Of a stretch of 64,000 nucleotides of DNA, positions 16,324-24,834 are shown piece by piece; within the stretch, counting starts at the first letter, position 1; each line of letters starts with the position of its first letter. The notes beneath the pieces were generated by a model, which was not told the origin of the DNA, did not search any database, and saw nothing but the letters and a program-made list of their open reading frames with translations. The stretch comes from Rhizobium phaseoli (GTDB taxonomy: Bacteria > Pseudomonadota > Alphaproteobacteria > Rhizobiales > Rhizobiaceae). The stretch is taken from positions 248,001 to 312,000 of the forward strand of contig NZ_WUFT01000002.1 of assembly GCF_010668805.1 (NCBI RefSeq), in the 5' to 3' direction. The position numbers and the translations under genes were made by a program.

Positions 16324-17409
16324 TCACTCGATCAAGGACAGTCTTGGAGTGCCTGACACGGCGACATCGGGAATGCGCAGGCCAAGGAGCTCGGCATGTT
16401 TGCAGAGCTTTTCCCAAGGCACGTCGCCGACCGACACGCCCTCTTCCAACGCCGCACGTCGCCTGCGTGCTGCGCTGTCGCCCGGCATGCGGACCGGGCC
16501 ATTGTTCCAGGGCGCGGAAGGGGTGCTGCGGCATGCAGAGGCGAGAAAATCAGACTGCGCCGTAAAGGCATCCAGCCCGGCGAAAAAGGCGGGGTCGATG
16601 ACCTGAATAAAGGCGCTTTGCGAGAAGACACCGGGCGGCGCGTTCGCCCGGCCCTTGCCGGAAAGCCCCTGCCCCAATAGTTCGACGATCAGCCCGAGCC
16701 CAAAGCCCTTGTGTCCCTTTAGCTGACCGCCAAGGGGCATCATTGTCCCGCCGCGTTCCGTCACCTCGCGCGGGTCGTCGGTCGGCTCGCCCGCAGCGGT
16801 GAATGCCCAGGCCTCGGGGAATTTTTTGCCGGCCTTCGCCAGGTTTTGCGTCATCGTCGTGGTGGTGATCGAGGCGGAGACGTCGATCAGAATCGGATCC
16901 TGGGATGTCGGAAAGCCGGCCGCCATCGGGTTGGGAGTCAGGAGCGGCTTTGTGCCGCCATAGGGCGCGACCCGGCTTGCCGCGGGATGCGACACCGACA
17001 GCTGCACGATGAGGCCCTGCTCGGCAACCTGCCGCATGAAGGCTGAAAGAGCGCAGGTGTGATGGCAGTTGCGGATTGCCGCGGTGACGACGCCATGATC
17101 GCGTACGCGTTCGCAGGACTGGTCGAGCGCCTTGGTCAGCAGCCATGCCCCAGGGAGAGATTTGCCGTCCCAGACAAAGGCTGCGCCGCGGTCATTGACC
17201 ACCTCATAACTGCCCGACTTCGCCAGCGAACCGTCTTCCAGAGCTTCGACATACCACTTCAAAAGGCTGACGCCATGCGTCTCGTGGCCGATCATGTCGC
17301 CTTCCACCAGGATGGCGGCTGTCGTTTCGGCCTTGTCTGGTTCCATCCCGGCGCGGATCAATATCTGCTCGGCGAATTGGGTGAGGGCAATGCGGTCAAT
17401 CAGCGGCAT
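16324..17409 (-). CDS. Ldh family NAD(P)H-dependent oxidoreductase (malate/L-lactate dehydrogenase type)
   Basis: 361 residues of the Ldh_2 family (L-sulfolactate, ureidoglycolate and 2,3-diketogulonate reductase relatives). Recognisable parts are GMEPDKAETTAAILVEGDMI, GHETHGVSLLKWYV, a catalytic His region NCHHTCALSAFM, and GGQLKGHKGFGLGLIVELL. It should reduce or oxidise a 2-hydroxy/2-keto acid. It lies 75 bp downstream of the peptide-type binding protein and is the last gene of the leftward sugar-acid group, which suggests it acts on an intermediate or side product of that pathway. The start is ambiguous between 17409 and 17415. Confidence 0.8.
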   Translation of the reverse strand: MPLIDRIALTQFAEQILIRAGMEPDKAETTAAILVEGDMIGHETHGVSLLKWYVEALEDGSLAKSGSYEVVNDRGAAFVWDGKSLPGAWLLTKALDQSCERVRDHGVVTAAIRNCHHTCALSAFMRQVAEQGLIVQLSVSHPAASRVAPYGGTKPLLTPNPMAAGFPTSQDPILIDVSASITTTTMTQNLAKAGKKFPEAWAFTAAGEPTDDPREVTERGGTMMPLGGQLKGHKGFGLGLIVELLGQGLSGKGRANAPPGVFSQSAFIQVIDPAFFAGLDAFTAQSDFLASACRSTPSAPWNNGPVRMPGDSAARRRRAALEEGVSVGDVPWEKLCKHAELLGLRIPDVAVSGTPRLSLIE

Positions 17410-17484
17410 GGGCATCCATCCGTCATGTCATGGAAAGCGCGGGCCATCTACGAGCGGGCGGCCCGCGCTTAAGCGGCAATCAAG

Positions 17485-19005
17485 TTACTTGAAGCGGATC
17501 TGCGACAGCTGAAGCTCGGAATTCGTCGCGATCGTCGGCTTGAAGTCGAGACGCGGCGAAACGCGGGTGAAACCGACCATATGAAACATCGGAATATCCG
17601 CGATGATCTCGGTGTTCACCTTGACGAAAAGCTCCTTCCAGAGTTTTGTGCGCGCATCGCCGGTGGCTGAGGTCGCCTTGGCGATAAGGGCGTCGACCGC
17701 GGGATCCCGAACCATGGAATGAGAGCCGTCGGTGGCGTATTTCACGAAGGCGGTGAAGACGGGATCGCCGGTGGCATTATCGTGCTGCGACTGCGTCAGC
17801 GTCGGACCGGAATCGGCGACGAAAGGTGCCACGAAGTAGCCGTTCCACACGGAAACGTCGTACATGTCGAGCTTGACGTTCAAGCCGACGTCCTGAAGCA
17901 TGGCCATCATCGCTTCCATCGCTTCGGTGGCGTTGGGATATTGCCCGTTGCGGCCGATGATGCGGATCTGCTGATCGACCGGAACGCCGTCGGCTTTTGC
18001 AGCCTTGACCAGTTCCTTTGCTTTTTCCGGGTCATAGGGCCAGGCAGGGATATCGGCATTGTAGCCGATCGTTGTGGGTACGACGAGCTGTGTGGCAATC
18101 TTCGCCTGTTCGGGAAACAGCGTTCCGAGCATGGCCTGACGATCGATGGCGAGGTTCATCGCTTCGCGTATGCGTCGGTCGTTGAGCGGTGCTGCACGGG
18201 TGTCGATCCGCAGCGATGTCGTCTCCGAATTCGGATAGGCGAAATCGGTTTCCTTGCTTGTGGCATCCTGCACCGATACGGCCGGAACGATATCGGCTTC
18301 GCCGGCGTCGACCATGGCGGCTGCGACCGCGCTATCCGAGCGGAACAGATAGGTCGCCTGTTCCACCTGTGGCTTGTCCCCCCAATAGTCCGGATTGCGC
18401 TTCAGCACGATCGACTGGCCAATCTCCCATTTATCGAACGTATAGGGGCCGGTGCCGATCGGCTTGCGGGTAAATTCGTCTGCAGGTGTCGCTTCGGCCG
18501 ATTCGACGGCCATCACCGTCATCAGCAATGGAAGAATCGGCTGCGCCGGTTTTGTCGTAATGCGGATGGTGTTGGCATCCGGCGTCTCGAAGCTGAATTC
18601 CGTGCCGCCGAAATATTTGCCCCCGGTCTCACAGCTGAGCTTCTTGTTCTTGTTGCGCTCGATCGTGAACTGGACGTCTTTGGCGGTGAACGGTTTGCCA
18701 TCGTGCCATTTGACATTCGGGCGTAGCTTGAACTCCCATGTGTCGTCGTCGATCTTCGACCATTCCGTCGCCAGGCGGGGTTTGAGGCCGCCATTGACGT
18801 AGTCGAATTCTACCAGCATCTCGTTGACGTTTTCCGAAATGACCCGACCGACGTCCTGGCGCGCTGCCATGCAGGGTTCGACGACATCGACGGTTTCGGC
18901 AAGCACGACAGTGACGTTGCTCTTGGCATCTTCAGCGTGAGCCGAGCCGATACTCAGCCCGAGCATCGCGGTTGAAAAGCAGGCAGCTACCAAATGCAGT
19001 TTCAT
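17485..19005 (-). CDS. Peptide/opine-type ABC transporter substrate-binding protein (SBP_bac_5)
   Basis: 506 residues with a signal peptide (MKLHLVAACFSTAMLGLSIG, cleavage near AHA) and a family 5 binding domain: LKPRLATEWSKIDDDTWEFK, VKWHDGKPFTAKDVQFTIER, and RKPIGTGPYTFDKWEIGQSI. Family 5 proteins bind di/oligopeptides, opines, nickel or glycosides. Here the gene sits among sugar-acid catabolic genes and has no permease next to it; the matching DppB/DppC/ATPase set is at 26.5-30 kb under the same putative operator. GGAGGAG precedes ATG 19005 perfectly. The ligand is probably an acidic sugar or a derivative, which is inference from context. Confidence 0.85.
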   Translation of the reverse strand: MKLHLVAACFSTAMLGLSIGSAHAEDAKSNVTVVLAETVDVVEPCMAARQDVGRVISENVNEMLVEFDYVNGGLKPRLATEWSKIDDDTWEFKLRPNVKWHDGKPFTAKDVQFTIERNKNKKLSCETGGKYFGGTEFSFETPDANTIRITTKPAQPILPLLMTVMAVESAEATPADEFTRKPIGTGPYTFDKWEIGQSIVLKRNPDYWGDKPQVEQATYLFRSDSAVAAAMVDAGEADIVPAVSVQDATSKETDFAYPNSETTSLRIDTRAAPLNDRRIREAMNLAIDRQAMLGTLFPEQAKIATQLVVPTTIGYNADIPAWPYDPEKAKELVKAAKADGVPVDQQIRIIGRNGQYPNATEAMEAMMAMLQDVGLNVKLDMYDVSVWNGYFVAPFVADSGPTLTQSQHDNATGDPVFTAFVKYATDGSHSMVRDPAVDALIAKATSATGDARTKLWKELFVKVNTEIIADIPMFHMVGFTRVSPRLDFKPTIATNSELQLSQIRFK

Positions 19006-19331
19006 TTCGTTCTCCTCCCATGCGCCGGCGGCGCCCCTTACAGCAAACCTCGTCTTGTCATTCGGTGGTCCGGCCCCCGCCTCCTCCTGGGAGAGCAAAT
19101 CTAATACATAAGTACACTAATATACTAGTTGAGAAGTGCGATCAAGCGCAGCGCCCGAAACACGAGCTGTCATGCGTCTGAATTCTCGGTTTTTAGGCGT
19201 GGCGAAGCGCGTCAGTCCGCGCGTCTCTTCATGGGTAAGACCCGGTCAGCGGCGCACGCATTGGGCCCGCCTCAAAGCCGGCGAATGATCGCGACGTTTC
19301 GTCGCCGCGGTCAATTTGATATTCCCCGGTC
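19006..19331. promoter_or_regulatory. Promoter region of the binding-protein gene with tandem operator copies
   Basis: A 326-bp gap without a gene. An AT-rich core holds ACTAATATACTAGT (19116-19129), a 12-of-14 palindrome, and next to it CTAATACATAAGT (19101-19113), which on the other strand matches the same motif. The motif recurs at 24737, 30099 and 31225. It lies about 110 bp upstream of the ATG, so the gene probably has its own regulated promoter in addition to read-through from the upstream dehydrogenase gene. Confidence 0.5.
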
Positions 19332-20849
19332 TCAGCTGCGCAGATCTTGGGGCAACAGGCCGGCGGGGAAATTCTGGTAAGCGACGGGGCGCAGAAACCT
19401 GCGGATCGACATGGTCCCGACGCTGGTGGCACCGAAATTGGTCGAGGCCGGATAGGGTCCGCCATGCACCATGGAATCGACAACCTCGACGCCGGTTGGG
19501 AAGCCATTGACCAGCAATCTGCCCGCCCTCCTCTCGAGGATCGGCAGCAGCTCGCGGGCAAGACCAAGATCGGCGTCGTCCATATGGATCGTCGCGGTCA
19601 ACTGTCCCTGGAAGCTTTCGGCCAGGGAGAGCATCTCTTCTTGCGAGCCGACGCGCACGACGAGGCCGAGAGAGCCGAACACCTCTTCGCTGAGCGAATG
19701 ATCGGCAAGCCAGGCCGAGCCATTGGTCTCGAACAGGTTCGGGGCTGCGTCCCGACCAGCGCTCTTTCCAGTAAGGACCGGCGCGACGGCATTGCTCGCC
19801 CGCATCCGGTCGACACCGTCGTGATAGGCGGTGGCGATGCCATTAGTCAGCATCTTCTGCGGTGCCACCTTTTCAAGCGCCGACTTGGCAGCGCCGGTGA
19901 ACCTGTCCGCCTCCGGTCCGTCGAGGACGACAGCAATACCGGGTTTGGTGCAGAACTGGCCGGCGCCAAGTGTCAGTGAACCGGCCCAGCCTGAACCGAT
20001 CGCCTCCGCCCCGGCAGCGGTCGCGGCCGGCAGCAGGAACATCGGATTGACGCTGCCGAGCTCCCCAAAAAACGGGATCGGCTCGGGGCGCTGGGCGCAA
20101 AGGTCGAACAGCGCACGACCGCCGGCAAGCGATCCGGTAAAGCCGACGGCCTTGATGGCGGGATGAGTGACCAGGCCCGTACCGACATCACGGCGCCCGC
20201 CCTGGATCAAACTGAAGACGCCGGCCGGCATTCCGGTGCGTTCGACAGCCGCTGCGATCGCCTCGGCAATGATCTCACCGGTGCCGGGGTGGGCTGAATG
20301 TCCTTTCACCACGACAGGGCAGCCGGCGGCAAGCGCGGCGGCCGTATCACCGCCGGCCGTCGAGAATGCCAAGGGGAAATTCGAGGCGCCGAAGACGGCG
20401 ACCGGGCCGATCGGCCGCTGTACCAGGCGGATCTCCGGCCGCGGCGCCGGCTGCCGATCGGGTTGCGCCGCATCGATACGAGCGTCGAGATGCGCGCCCT
20501 TGCGGATATGCTCGGCAAACAGCTTGAGCTGGCCGGTGGTGCGAGCGCGCTCGCCGTTGAGCCGGCCTTCGGGGAGCCCGGTTTCCTCAGTTCCGATCAG
20601 GGTGACGGCCTCGCCGCGCCTGTCGATCTCCTCGGCGATGGTCTCGAGGAAAATGGCGCGCTCCTCGCATGTCTTTGCTGAAAACGCCGCAAAGGCAGCT
20701 TCGGCAGCGCGGCAAGCGCGGTCGACCAGATCGGTCGTACCGACGGCGAAGTCATGCGCCGGGCCGTGCGCCGGCTCGGAGCGGAAGGTCGTCGTTCCGG
20801 CAATCCACTCGCCGGCGATGAAATGTCGGCCTGAAGGGGTCCAGCTCAT
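19332..20849 (-). CDS. Alpha-ketoglutaric semialdehyde dehydrogenase-type aldehyde dehydrogenase
   Basis: 505 residues of the NAD(P)+ aldehyde dehydrogenase superfamily, closest in appearance to the KGSADH group (FALDH/XylC-type long form). Key residues are Asn157 (FGASNFPLAFS), Glu263 (FFGELGSVNP) and catalytic Cys300 (GAGQFCTKPG). In pentonate and aldarate catabolism this enzyme oxidises 2,5-dioxopentanoate to 2-oxoglutarate, feeding the TCA cycle. Neighbouring sugar-acid dehydratases support that role. GAGGAGG precedes ATG 20849. It is separated from the upstream RraA-like gene by 173 bp that hold a RIME-like repeat. Confidence 0.87.
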   Translation of the reverse strand: MSWTPSGRHFIAGEWIAGTTTFRSEPAHGPAHDFAVGTTDLVDRACRAAEAAFAAFSAKTCEERAIFLETIAEEIDRRGEAVTLIGTEETGLPEGRLNGERARTTGQLKLFAEHIRKGAHLDARIDAAQPDRQPAPRPEIRLVQRPIGPVAVFGASNFPLAFSTAGGDTAAALAAGCPVVVKGHSAHPGTGEIIAEAIAAAVERTGMPAGVFSLIQGGRRDVGTGLVTHPAIKAVGFTGSLAGGRALFDLCAQRPEPIPFFGELGSVNPMFLLPAATAAGAEAIGSGWAGSLTLGAGQFCTKPGIAVVLDGPEADRFTGAAKSALEKVAPQKMLTNGIATAYHDGVDRMRASNAVAPVLTGKSAGRDAAPNLFETNGSAWLADHSLSEEVFGSLGLVVRVGSQEEMLSLAESFQGQLTATIHMDDADLGLARELLPILERRAGRLLVNGFPTGVEVVDSMVHGGPYPASTNFGATSVGTMSIRRFLRPVAYQNFPAGLLPQDLRS

Positions 20850-20915
20850 TGTTATCCTCCTCGGCGGAGCCTCGCTCCGTCCTGATGCGGTGATCCGTTG
20901 TCCAAGATGCCGGCT

Positions 20916-21021
20916 TAGAACAGGATGATTTTAGGCCCGCTCGGCCTAAAATCATCCTGTTCTAGTTAAAGTGTTGAGCATGATGTCATCCGAAAACCGC
21001 TCACACTTTTCGGCATCATGC
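20916..21021. repeat. RIME-like double palindrome repeat, copy B (inverted)
   Basis: A 106-bp element in the opposite orientation to copy A. One palindrome is nearly perfect: TTAGAACAGGATGATTTTAG and its complement ending ATCATCCTGTTCTA around a short loop. The other has arms GAGCATGATG and GGCATCATGC. It begins one base after the stop codon of the leftward RraA-like gene (21023-21025) and ends 67 bp before the next start in the same operon, so it probably adds a stable hairpin to the polycistronic mRNA. Confidence 0.85.
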
Positions 21022-21022
21022 T

Positions 21023-21733
21023 TTAGCGACCGTTCACCTTCCGCCATTCGGCAAAGAGCGTCAGGTTGCTTTCGTCGGTGGCCGGATAGAGGCCGATGAT
21101 CGTATGTCCTTGCTTGACGCGCTCCGTGACGAAATCCTCGTAAGCGGTCATTTCGACCGCTTCGTCAGCGATCTCGTCGGCGATCTCGGCCGGGATGACA
21201 ATGACGCTGTCGTCGTCACCAACCATGATGTCGCCCGGGAAGACCGCCACATCGCCGCAACCGATCGGCACATTGATGTCGATCGCCTCGTGCAGCGTGA
21301 GGTTGGTCGGGCTGGAAGGACGATTGTGATAGGCGGGAATATCAAGGCCGCCGATCGTCACCGCGTCGCGGAAGCCGCCGTCAGTGACGACGCCGGCGCC
21401 GCCGCGCATCATCAGTCGGGTGATCAGAATGTCGCCGGCCGAGGCGGCGCGCGGATCCTTGCGGCTGTCCATCACCAGAACATGGCCGTCCGGGCAGGTC
21501 TCGATGGCAAGCCGTTGCGGGTGTTTCGGGTTTCGAAAGACGTTCATCGCGTTGCGGTCCTCGCGCGCCGGCATGTAACGCAGCGTGAAGGCCGGCCCCA
21601 CCATATTGCGGCCCTTCGGCTGCACGGGCCGAACATCCTGAATCGTCTGATTTCTTAGACCGCGCTTGAACAGTGCCGAGCACAGCGTCGCGACCGAGAC
21701 ACCCATCAGCTTTTCACGGGTTCTAGGGTTCAT
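21023..21733 (-). CDS. RraA-like protein (HMG/CHA aldolase superfamily)
   Basis: 236 residues. It contains the RraA-fold core: VGPAFTLRYMPAREDRNAMN, then GDILITRLMMRGGAGVVTDG followed by GFRD, the Asp/Arg/Asp set that binds divalent metal and pyruvate enolate in 4-hydroxy-4-methyl-2-oxoglutarate aldolases. Members act as class II pyruvate aldolases or oxaloacetate decarboxylases. In this operon it is the best candidate for processing the 2-keto-3-deoxy acid made by the dehydratases, since no DHDPS-type or HpcH-type enzyme is present. That role is inference. AGGAG lies eight bases before ATG 21733. Confidence 0.8.
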   Translation of the reverse strand: MNPRTREKLMGVSVATLCSALFKRGLRNQTIQDVRPVQPKGRNMVGPAFTLRYMPAREDRNAMNVFRNPKHPQRLAIETCPDGHVLVMDSRKDPRAASAGDILITRLMMRGGAGVVTDGGFRDAVTIGGLDIPAYHNRPSSPTNLTLHEAIDINVPIGCGDVAVFPGDIMVGDDDSVIVIPAEIADEIADEAVEMTAYEDFVTERVKQGHTIIGLYPATDESNLTLFAEWRKVNGR

Positions 21734-21754
21734 ATCTCTATCTCCTGGTTCTAT

Positions 21755-22945
21755 TCAGACGCCGAAGCTGCGCGTTTCAACTGTCCAGTCACGGGCTTTA
21801 CCCGTCAGGCTGCAACCAAGTCCCGGACGGGCGGGCACGATCATCCGGCCGTCCTTGATGTCGAGTTGCTCATTGAACAGCGGCGCCAGCCAATCGAAAT
21901 GCTCTACCCACGGCTCGTGCGCATAGGCGGCCGCCAAGTGCAGATGGATTTCCATGGCGAAATGCGGCGCGAGCCGCATGCGTTTCGCCTCGGCTTGCGT
22001 GCAGATGCGCAGAAAGGGTGTGATGCCGCCGACGCGCGGCGCATCCGGCTGGATGAAGTCGACCGCATCGGCGCGGATCAAGGCCATATGTTCGTCGGCG
22101 CTTGCCAGCATCTCGCCGGTGGCGATCGGTGTGGCGAGTTCGCGCGCCAGTGCGGCATGACCTTCGGCGTCATAGGCATCGAGCGGCTCTTCGATCCATT
22201 CGAGATTGAGCGGCTCGACCAGCCGGCCGAAGCGCAACGCCGTCGTGCGGTCCCATTGCTGGTTGGCATCGACCATCAGCGGCACGCGGCCATCGATATG
22301 GCTGGTCACGGCATCGAGCCGGCGAAGATCGATCATCGGGTCCGGCTGCCCGACCTTGATCTTGATGCCGCCGATGCCGGCGGCGATCGAGTGATCGATG
22401 GCATCGCGGATTTCCTCGACGCTCGATGACAGGAAGCCGCCTGACGTGTTGTAGCAGGCGACGCTGTCGCGATGGGCGCCAAGCAGTTTCGCCAGCGGCA
22501 GGCCGGCGCGTTTCGCCTTCATGTCCCAGAGGCAGATGTCGATGGCAGCAATGGCCTGCGTCGCAATGCCGGAACGGCCGACCGAGGCGCCGGCCCAGCA
22601 GAGCTTGTCCCATATCCGTGCTGTATCGTTGGGGTCTTCGCCTATCAGATTGTCGGCAATCTCGCAGGCATGTGCATAAAGAGCAGGCCCGCCTGCCCGC
22701 TTCGAGTAACTGAAGCCGAGACCGCTATGGCCGGCCTCGGAGACAATCTCGCAAAACAGAAACGCCACTTCCGTCAGCGGCTTCTGCCGGCCCGTCAATA
22801 CCTTGGCATCGCTGATCGGCCGCGCCAACGGCAGATAAGCGAGCGACAGGGTGACCGATCGGATGGCGTCCAGCTTGGACGGGCCGGCGGCGAAGCCAGC
22901 CTTGGGCGGCTGTGCAGGGATCGAGCGTCGATTGGGATCAAACAT
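21755..22945 (-). CDS. Enolase-superfamily sugar-acid dehydratase, L-talarate/galactarate dehydratase type
   Basis: 396 residues of the mandelate racemase subgroup. Acid/base residues are Lys195 and Lys197 (IKIKVG) and His328 (APHFAMEIH); metal ligands are Asp226 (VDANQQW), Glu252 (IEEPLD) and Glu278 (GEML). The stretches KVLTGRQKPLTEVA, GFSYSKRAGG and ADNLIGEDPND are those I remember from Salmonella TalrD/GalrD, whose catalytic Lys197 and His328 fall at identical numbers. It should dehydrate galactarate or talarate to a 2-keto-3-deoxy aldarate. GAGG lies before ATG 22945, nine bases after the IlvD/Edd stop: same operon. Confidence 0.88.
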   Translation of the reverse strand: MFDPNRRSIPAQPPKAGFAAGPSKLDAIRSVTLSLAYLPLARPISDAKVLTGRQKPLTEVAFLFCEIVSEAGHSGLGFSYSKRAGGPALYAHACEIADNLIGEDPNDTARIWDKLCWAGASVGRSGIATQAIAAIDICLWDMKAKRAGLPLAKLLGAHRDSVACYNTSGGFLSSSVEEIRDAIDHSIAAGIGGIKIKVGQPDPMIDLRRLDAVTSHIDGRVPLMVDANQQWDRTTALRFGRLVEPLNLEWIEEPLDAYDAEGHAALARELATPIATGEMLASADEHMALIRADAVDFIQPDAPRVGGITPFLRICTQAEAKRMRLAPHFAMEIHLHLAAAYAHEPWVEHFDWLAPLFNEQLDIKDGRMIVPARPGLGCSLTGKARDWTVETRSFGV

Positions 22946-22954
22946 CGTGGTGCC

Positions 22955-24691
22955 TCAATTGATAGTCGGTTCCGGAGTCTTGCCACCGAATTCCGTCGTC
23001 AGGAAGTCGAAGTCGCAGCCTTTGTCGGCCTGCTCGATATGCTTGGAGAACATAAAGCCGTAACCGCGCTCGTAATGCCGCATCGGCGCCACCCAGGCGG
23101 CCTGCCGGGCTGCGATCTCCTCTTCCGAAACCAGCATATTGAGGCTGCGCGCCGGAATGTCGAGCTCGACCATATCGCCCGTTTTCAGCAATGCCAGCGG
23201 CCCGCCGATGTAGGATTCCGGCGCGGCGTGCAGCACGCAGGCACCGAAACTGGTTCCGGACATGCGCGCATCGGAGATGCGCACCATGTCGCGCAGGCCG
23301 AGTTTCAACAGCGCCTTCGGCATCGGGATCATGCCCCATTCCGGCATGCCGGGCCCGCCCTGGGGGCCGGCATTGCGCAGCACCAGCACCGTCTCCGGCG
23401 TCAAGGGGTAATCAGGATCGTCGATGATCTTCTTCATCTCCGCATAGCTGTCGGCGACCAGAGCCGGGCCGCAATGGCGGTGGAATTTCGGGTCGCAGGC
23501 CGCTGGCTTGATGACCGCGCCGTCGGGACACAGGTTTCCCTTGAGCACTGCCAGCGAGCCTTCGTGATAGACCGGGTTCGACAGTGGTCGGATGACGTCG
23601 TCATTGTAGATCTTCACCTGGTCGAGGCCATCCACCAGCGGTTTTCCCGTGACGGTTATCGCGGTTGGATCGAGCTTGTCGCCGAGCTGCTTCATCAGCG
23701 CCCGCAAGCCGCCGGCATAGAAGAAATCCTCCATCAGGTAGGTCGATCCGGAAGGACGGATGTTGGCAAGCACCGGCGTCGTGCGACCGATGCGATCGAG
23801 GTCATCGAGCTCCAGCGGCACGCCGGCGCGCCGCGCCATGGCAATCAGGTGAATGATCGCATTGGTGGAGCAGCCGGTCGCCATGGCGACGGTGACGGCA
23901 TTGTCGACGGCCGCCGGCGTGATAATCTGGTCGGGCGTCAGATCCTCCCACACCATATCGACGATGCGGCGGCCGCAGGCCGCCGACATGCGCTGGTGGT
24001 TAGCGTCGGCTGCCGGAATTGACGAAGCGCCCGGCAGCGTCAATCCCATAGCCTCGGCGATCGCCGTCATGGTCGACGCCGTTCCCATGGTCATGCAGTG
24101 GCCGTAGCTGCGGGCAATGCCGCCTTCGATGCCCTGCCATTCCTCCTTAGTGATCGTGCCGGCACGCCGCTCGTCCCAGTATTTGAAACCGTCGGTCCCG
24201 GAGCCGAGTGTCTTGCCGGCGTAATTGCCGCGAAGCATCGGCCCGGCCGGCAGATAAACAAAGGGAATTCCCATGCTGACCGCACCCATGATAAGGCCGG
24301 GCGTCGTCTTGTCGCAGCCGCCCATCAGAACGGCGCCGTCGATTGGATGGCTCCGCAACAGCTCTTCGGTCTCCATCGCCAGCATGTTGCGATAGAGCAT
24401 GGTGGTCGGCTTGACGAAGTTTTCGGAAAGCGAAAGTGCCGGCAGTTCCATGGGAAATCCGCCCGACTGAAGAATTCCCCGCTTCACCCATTCGGCACGT
24501 TCGCGGAAATGCATGTGGCACGGCTGGGCGTCCGACCAGGTGTTGATGACGGCGATGATCGGCTTTCCCTGCCAATCCTCCGGCGCATAGCCCATCTGCA
24601 TGGTCCGCGACCGGTGACCGAACGAGCGCTGATCATCCGGCATCATCCATCGGGCCGACCGCAGTTGCTCGTACGTTTTCCTCGCGGTCAC
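22955..24691 (-). CDS. IlvD/Edd family sugar-acid dehydratase (L-arabinonate dehydratase-like)
   Basis: 578 residues. Iron-sulfur ligands are Cys58 (DAQPCHMHF), Cys126 (MGGCDKTTPG, with Lys128 as metal-binding lysine) and Cys199 (SYGHCMTMGTAST); the catalytic serine region is RISDARMSGTSFG (Ser478, Thr480). Size and motifs fit the rhizobial L-arabinonate / D-fuconate / D-galactonate dehydratases with a [2Fe-2S] cluster. It removes water from an aldonate to give a 2-keto-3-deoxy acid. The start is GTG at 24691, eight bases after GGGGGAG. It is the first gene of the leftward operon, divergent from the GntR regulator. Exact substrate unknown. Confidence 0.88.
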   Translation of the reverse strand: MTARKTYEQLRSARWMMPDDQRSFGHRSRTMQMGYAPEDWQGKPIIAVINTWSDAQPCHMHFRERAEWVKRGILQSGGFPMELPALSLSENFVKPTTMLYRNMLAMETEELLRSHPIDGAVLMGGCDKTTPGLIMGAVSMGIPFVYLPAGPMLRGNYAGKTLGSGTDGFKYWDERRAGTITKEEWQGIEGGIARSYGHCMTMGTASTMTAIAEAMGLTLPGASSIPAADANHQRMSAACGRRIVDMVWEDLTPDQIITPAAVDNAVTVAMATGCSTNAIIHLIAMARRAGVPLELDDLDRIGRTTPVLANIRPSGSTYLMEDFFYAGGLRALMKQLGDKLDPTAITVTGKPLVDGLDQVKIYNDDVIRPLSNPVYHEGSLAVLKGNLCPDGAVIKPAACDPKFHRHCGPALVADSYAEMKKIIDDPDYPLTPETVLVLRNAGPQGGPGMPEWGMIPMPKALLKLGLRDMVRISDARMSGTSFGACVLHAAPESYIGGPLALLKTGDMVELDIPARSLNMLVSEEEIAARQAAWVAPMRHYERGYGFMFSKHIEQADKGCDFDFLTTEFGGKTPEPTIN

Positions 24692-24736
24692 GGCTTTTTC
24701 TCCCCCATTTTGCTTGCTGATCTACGAATTCCCCCA

Positions 24737-24750
24737 ACTGATATTTTAGT
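24737..24750. promoter_or_regulatory. Candidate GntR operator between the divergent dehydratase and gntR genes
   Basis: ACTGATATTTTAGT in the 143-bp divergent region, 46 bp before the dehydratase GTG start and 85 bp before the regulator start. It shares the form ACTRATATATTAGT with sites at 19116, 30099 and 31225. Its location next to the only regulator gene of the cluster makes the GntR protein the natural candidate binder. Confidence 0.5.
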
Positions 24751-24834
24751 TTTTCATATATATCAACTCCAACTTTGCATTCTTGTGCATTAGGTCGCGT
24801 AAAGCTATGAATGGAGTAAAAGGATTTGCCGCAC

